A stretch of DNA of 64,000 bases from assembly GCA_023630215.1 (NCBI GenBank), contig JALPRQ010000001.1, forward strand, positions 496,001-560,000. Direction: 5' to 3'. The notes below the pieces were generated by a model that worked only from the letters and a program-made list of their open reading frames with translations, made no database searches and was not told where the DNA came from. Source of the DNA: Rhodobacteraceae bacterium NBU2976. Its GTDB lineage: Bacteria; Pseudomonadota; Alphaproteobacteria; Rhodobacterales; Rhodobacteraceae. The number at the start of each line of letters is the position of its first letter. Position 1 is the first letter of the stretch. Made by a program: the position numbers and the translations under genes. Below, piece after piece: positions 62,541-64,000 of this stretch.

Positions 62541-62884
62541 GGCGTCTGACCCCGCCCCGTCGCTCCGTTCGGTCATCAGGGGACAGCCCGCCCGCAACGT
62601 GCGTCTCCTTATACGTGTCCGGATCATCGGAAAAAACTGAGAATATGTCCGGGGTACAATAAATCTGTTATCGCACTTCACCACCCGCCCGGAATCAAGG
62701 CGCAGCCGCCGGGTGAGCGCCTGCCCGCCCCACCGGGCTGGCGCTTTCGTGGCAGGGTGCCAATGCGTGAACGTAAGAGTCGGTAAGAGCATAAAGTGCC
62801 AAACGCGCCCTTGGCTGCGCCACCCCGACGGTCAGGCGCTCGCCCTCCACCACAAACGCCTGACCCTAAATTTTACATAGGGCG
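62541..62884. other. 344-bp gap without a gene, with two hairpins and repeat-like GC-rich sequence
   Basis: I see no convincing coding frame. There is one hairpin with arms AGCGCCTGCCC (62716-62726) and GGGCTGGCGCT (62735-62745), one mismatch, loop GCCCCACC. Another has arms GTCAGGCG (62831-62838) and CGCCTGAC (62857-62864). The T-run after the first is short (TTT). The word TGTCCGG occurs twice (at 62615-62621 and 62647-62653). This may be a transcript-end region for the GNAT gene or trpS, or a copy of a dispersed palindromic repeat. Confidence 0.5.
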
Positions 62885-63904
62885 TTACCCCCGCACGAAC
62901 CCCACAATGTCGTAGGTCTTCGCCAAAATCGGCTCTGCAATCTCGCGTGCGCGCTCCGCCCCGCGGCCCAACAGGCGGTCAATCTCGGCTGGGTCGTTCA
63001 TCAGCTCCGCCATGCGCGCCGAAATCGGCGACAGCTTCGCCACCGCCAGATCGGCCAGCGCGGGCTTGAACTGCCCCCACTGCGCCCCGGTATATTCGGC
63101 GATCACCGACTCGGCGGTCATGTTATTCAGGCCGGCATAAATCTCCACCAGATTGCGGGCTTCGGGGCGGTCTTTCAGCCCGTCCAGACTGTCCGGCAGC
63201 GGCTCCGGATCCGTCTTTGCCTTGCGGAACTTCTTGGCGATCGTGTCGGCATCGTCAGTCATGTTGATCCGTTCCATGTCCGAGTCGCCGGATTTGGACA
63301 TTTTCTTTGTGCCATCACGCAGATTCATCACCCGCATCGCCGGACCTTCGATCACTGGTTCGGTAATCGGAAAGAAGTCGACGCCAAAGTCATTGTTGAA
63401 CTTCTGCGCAATGTCCCGAGTCAATTCGACATGTTGTTTTTGATCGTCGCCCACTGGCACATGGGTGGCGTGATACAGCAGAATATCCGCTGCCATAAGT
63501 GCGGGATACGCATAAAGACCCAAGGATTGTTTCTCGGCATTCTTGCCGGCTTTCTCCTTGAATTGGGTCATGCGATCCATCCAGCCCACACGGGCGACGC
63601 AGTTGAATATCCAACCCAGTTCAGCGTGGGCGGCAACCTGACTCTGGTTGAACAGAATTGATTGCTCGGGATCAATGCCGCTGGCCAGATAGGCGGCGGT
63701 CAGTTCTCGGGTGGCATGTTTCAATTCCGCGGGATTTTGCCAGACGGTGATCGCGTGCATGTCAACAACGCAGTAGATGGTTTCAAACCCCTGTCCCTGC
63801 ATATCAACAAAGCGCTTGATGGCACCCAAATAATTTCCAAGCGTCAGCCCACCCGAGGGCTTGATGCCGGAAAAGACGCGACGCGTGTGGACCGCTTCCG
63901 TCAT
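62885..63904 (-). CDS. trpS: Tryptophanyl-tRNA synthetase
   Basis: TrpRS charges tRNA-Trp. The 339 residues have the class I signature in its TrpRS form ([20 protein letters not shown]) and [16 protein letters not shown] for the KMSKS loop; [20 protein letters not shown] and [20 protein letters not shown] are typical. I chose ATG 63904 because GGAAG lies upstream; the longer frame from 63970 lacks support. It is complete and normal in length. Confidence 0.97.
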   Translation of the reverse strand: MTEAVHTRRVFSGIKPSGGLTLGNYLGAIKRFVDMQGQGFETIYCVVDMHAITVWQNPAELKHATRELTAAYLASGIDPEQSILFNQSQVAAHAELGWIFNCVARVGWMDRMTQFKEKAGKNAEKQSLGLYAYPALMAADILLYHATHVPVGDDQKQHVELTRDIAQKFNNDFGVDFFPITEPVIEGPAMRVMNLRDGTKKMSKSGDSDMERINMTDDADTIAKKFRKAKTDPEPLPDSLDGLKDRPEARNLVEIYAGLNNMTAESVIAEYTGAQWGQFKPALADLAVAKLSPISARMAELMNDPAEIDRLLGRGAERAREIAEPILAKTYDIVGFVRG

Positions 63905-63981
63905 GGCAATTCTTCCTTTACATGGTTTCGATAGTGCGCGACTTATCGCGCCAGCCGCGACCAGCGTCAACAGGAGTCGGT

Positions 63982-64000
63982 ATGTTTGACCCGAATGCCA
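63982..64000 (+). CDS. Possible start of a plus-strand gene, cut by the window edge
   Basis: An ATG at 63982 has the ribosome-binding sequence CAGGAG (63971-63976) at a good distance and begins MFDPNA before the window ends. Only six codons are visible, so no product can be named. It would be divergent from trpS, with a 77-bp gap. Confidence 0.35.

Noticed and set aside
62529-62792. 87-codon minus-strand frame in the trpS-GNAT gap
   Set aside because: The product is Arg-rich, has no recognisable domain, overlaps the GNAT gene end and spans a strong hairpin; the region looks non-coding.

Overview
The window looks like a chromosomal segment of an alphaproteobacterium, most likely a member of the Rhodobacterales (marine Roseobacter group). 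The case rests on gene content and order: the kdsD-lptC-lptA-lptB-hpf-ptsN block without rpoN; an mdh/sucCD/sucAB/lpd operon that carries MAPEG and DUF805 genes; sdhCDAB; a GT14 enzyme with the C-terminal domain common in this order; a TIGR02186 gene beside a TauE/SafE gene; a BMP-type ABC transporter; and a LuxR/LuxI pair. GC content appears to be in the mid-50s by eye. I saw no prophage, insertion sequence, CRISPR array, rRNA or origin. The only RNA gene found is tRNA-Leu(CAG) at 4.6 kb. Function calls come from reading the proteins, not from database searches.

Layout. 0-4.6 kb: queuosine (queG, cut by the window edge), a glutathione transferase, mtgA and uppP (peptidoglycan and lipid carrier), and an NDUFA9-like protein. 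4.6-9.5 kb: tRNA-Leu, ribonuclease D, then envelope genes kdsD, lptC, lptA and lptB, followed by hpf and ptsN. 9.5-19.6 kb: a surface-polysaccharide locus on the minus strand. It has cysQ, kdsB, a GT2, galU, a GT4, a GT2, a GT14 and a two-part sulfotransferase, with a divergent capsule-type ABC permease and a thioesterase. cysQ removes PAP, the by-product of PAPS-dependent sulfotransferases, so a sulfated glycan is a reasonable hypothesis. 20-23.3 kb: dnaK and dnaJ with a heat-shock type promoter and two clear terminators.

23.3-33.9 kb: the minus-strand TCA operon mdh, a GT8-like gene, sucC, sucD, DUF805, sucA, odhB, MAPEG, lpd. A tandem pair of palindromes overlaps a candidate promoter in front of sucC. 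34-36.4 kb: TauE/SafE, NnrU, DUF1737 and a DUF4344 metallopeptidase. 36.5-44.9 kb: sdhC, sdhD, sdhA, then a 5-kb insert of two small lipoproteins, a glycosyltransferase broken by one amber codon, a sulfotransferase, a methyltransferase-glycosyltransferase fusion and a third related glycosyltransferase, and only then sdhB. This insert is the most unusual feature of the window.

45-50.4 kb: small envelope proteins, a PlsB/PlsC-like acyltransferase, and a quorum-sensing module (small ORF, LuxR, LuxI) followed closely by a RecD-like helicase. 50.4-57.5 kb: a minus-strand unit with a BMP-family ABC importer (binding protein, double ATPase, two permeases) into which a LysE exporter gene is inserted, ending in TauE/SafE and TIGR02186. 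57.5-64 kb: rimI, tsaB and nfuA; assorted enzymes; a universal stress protein; a 344-bp palindrome-rich gap; trpS; and the possible first codons of a plus-strand gene at the right edge.
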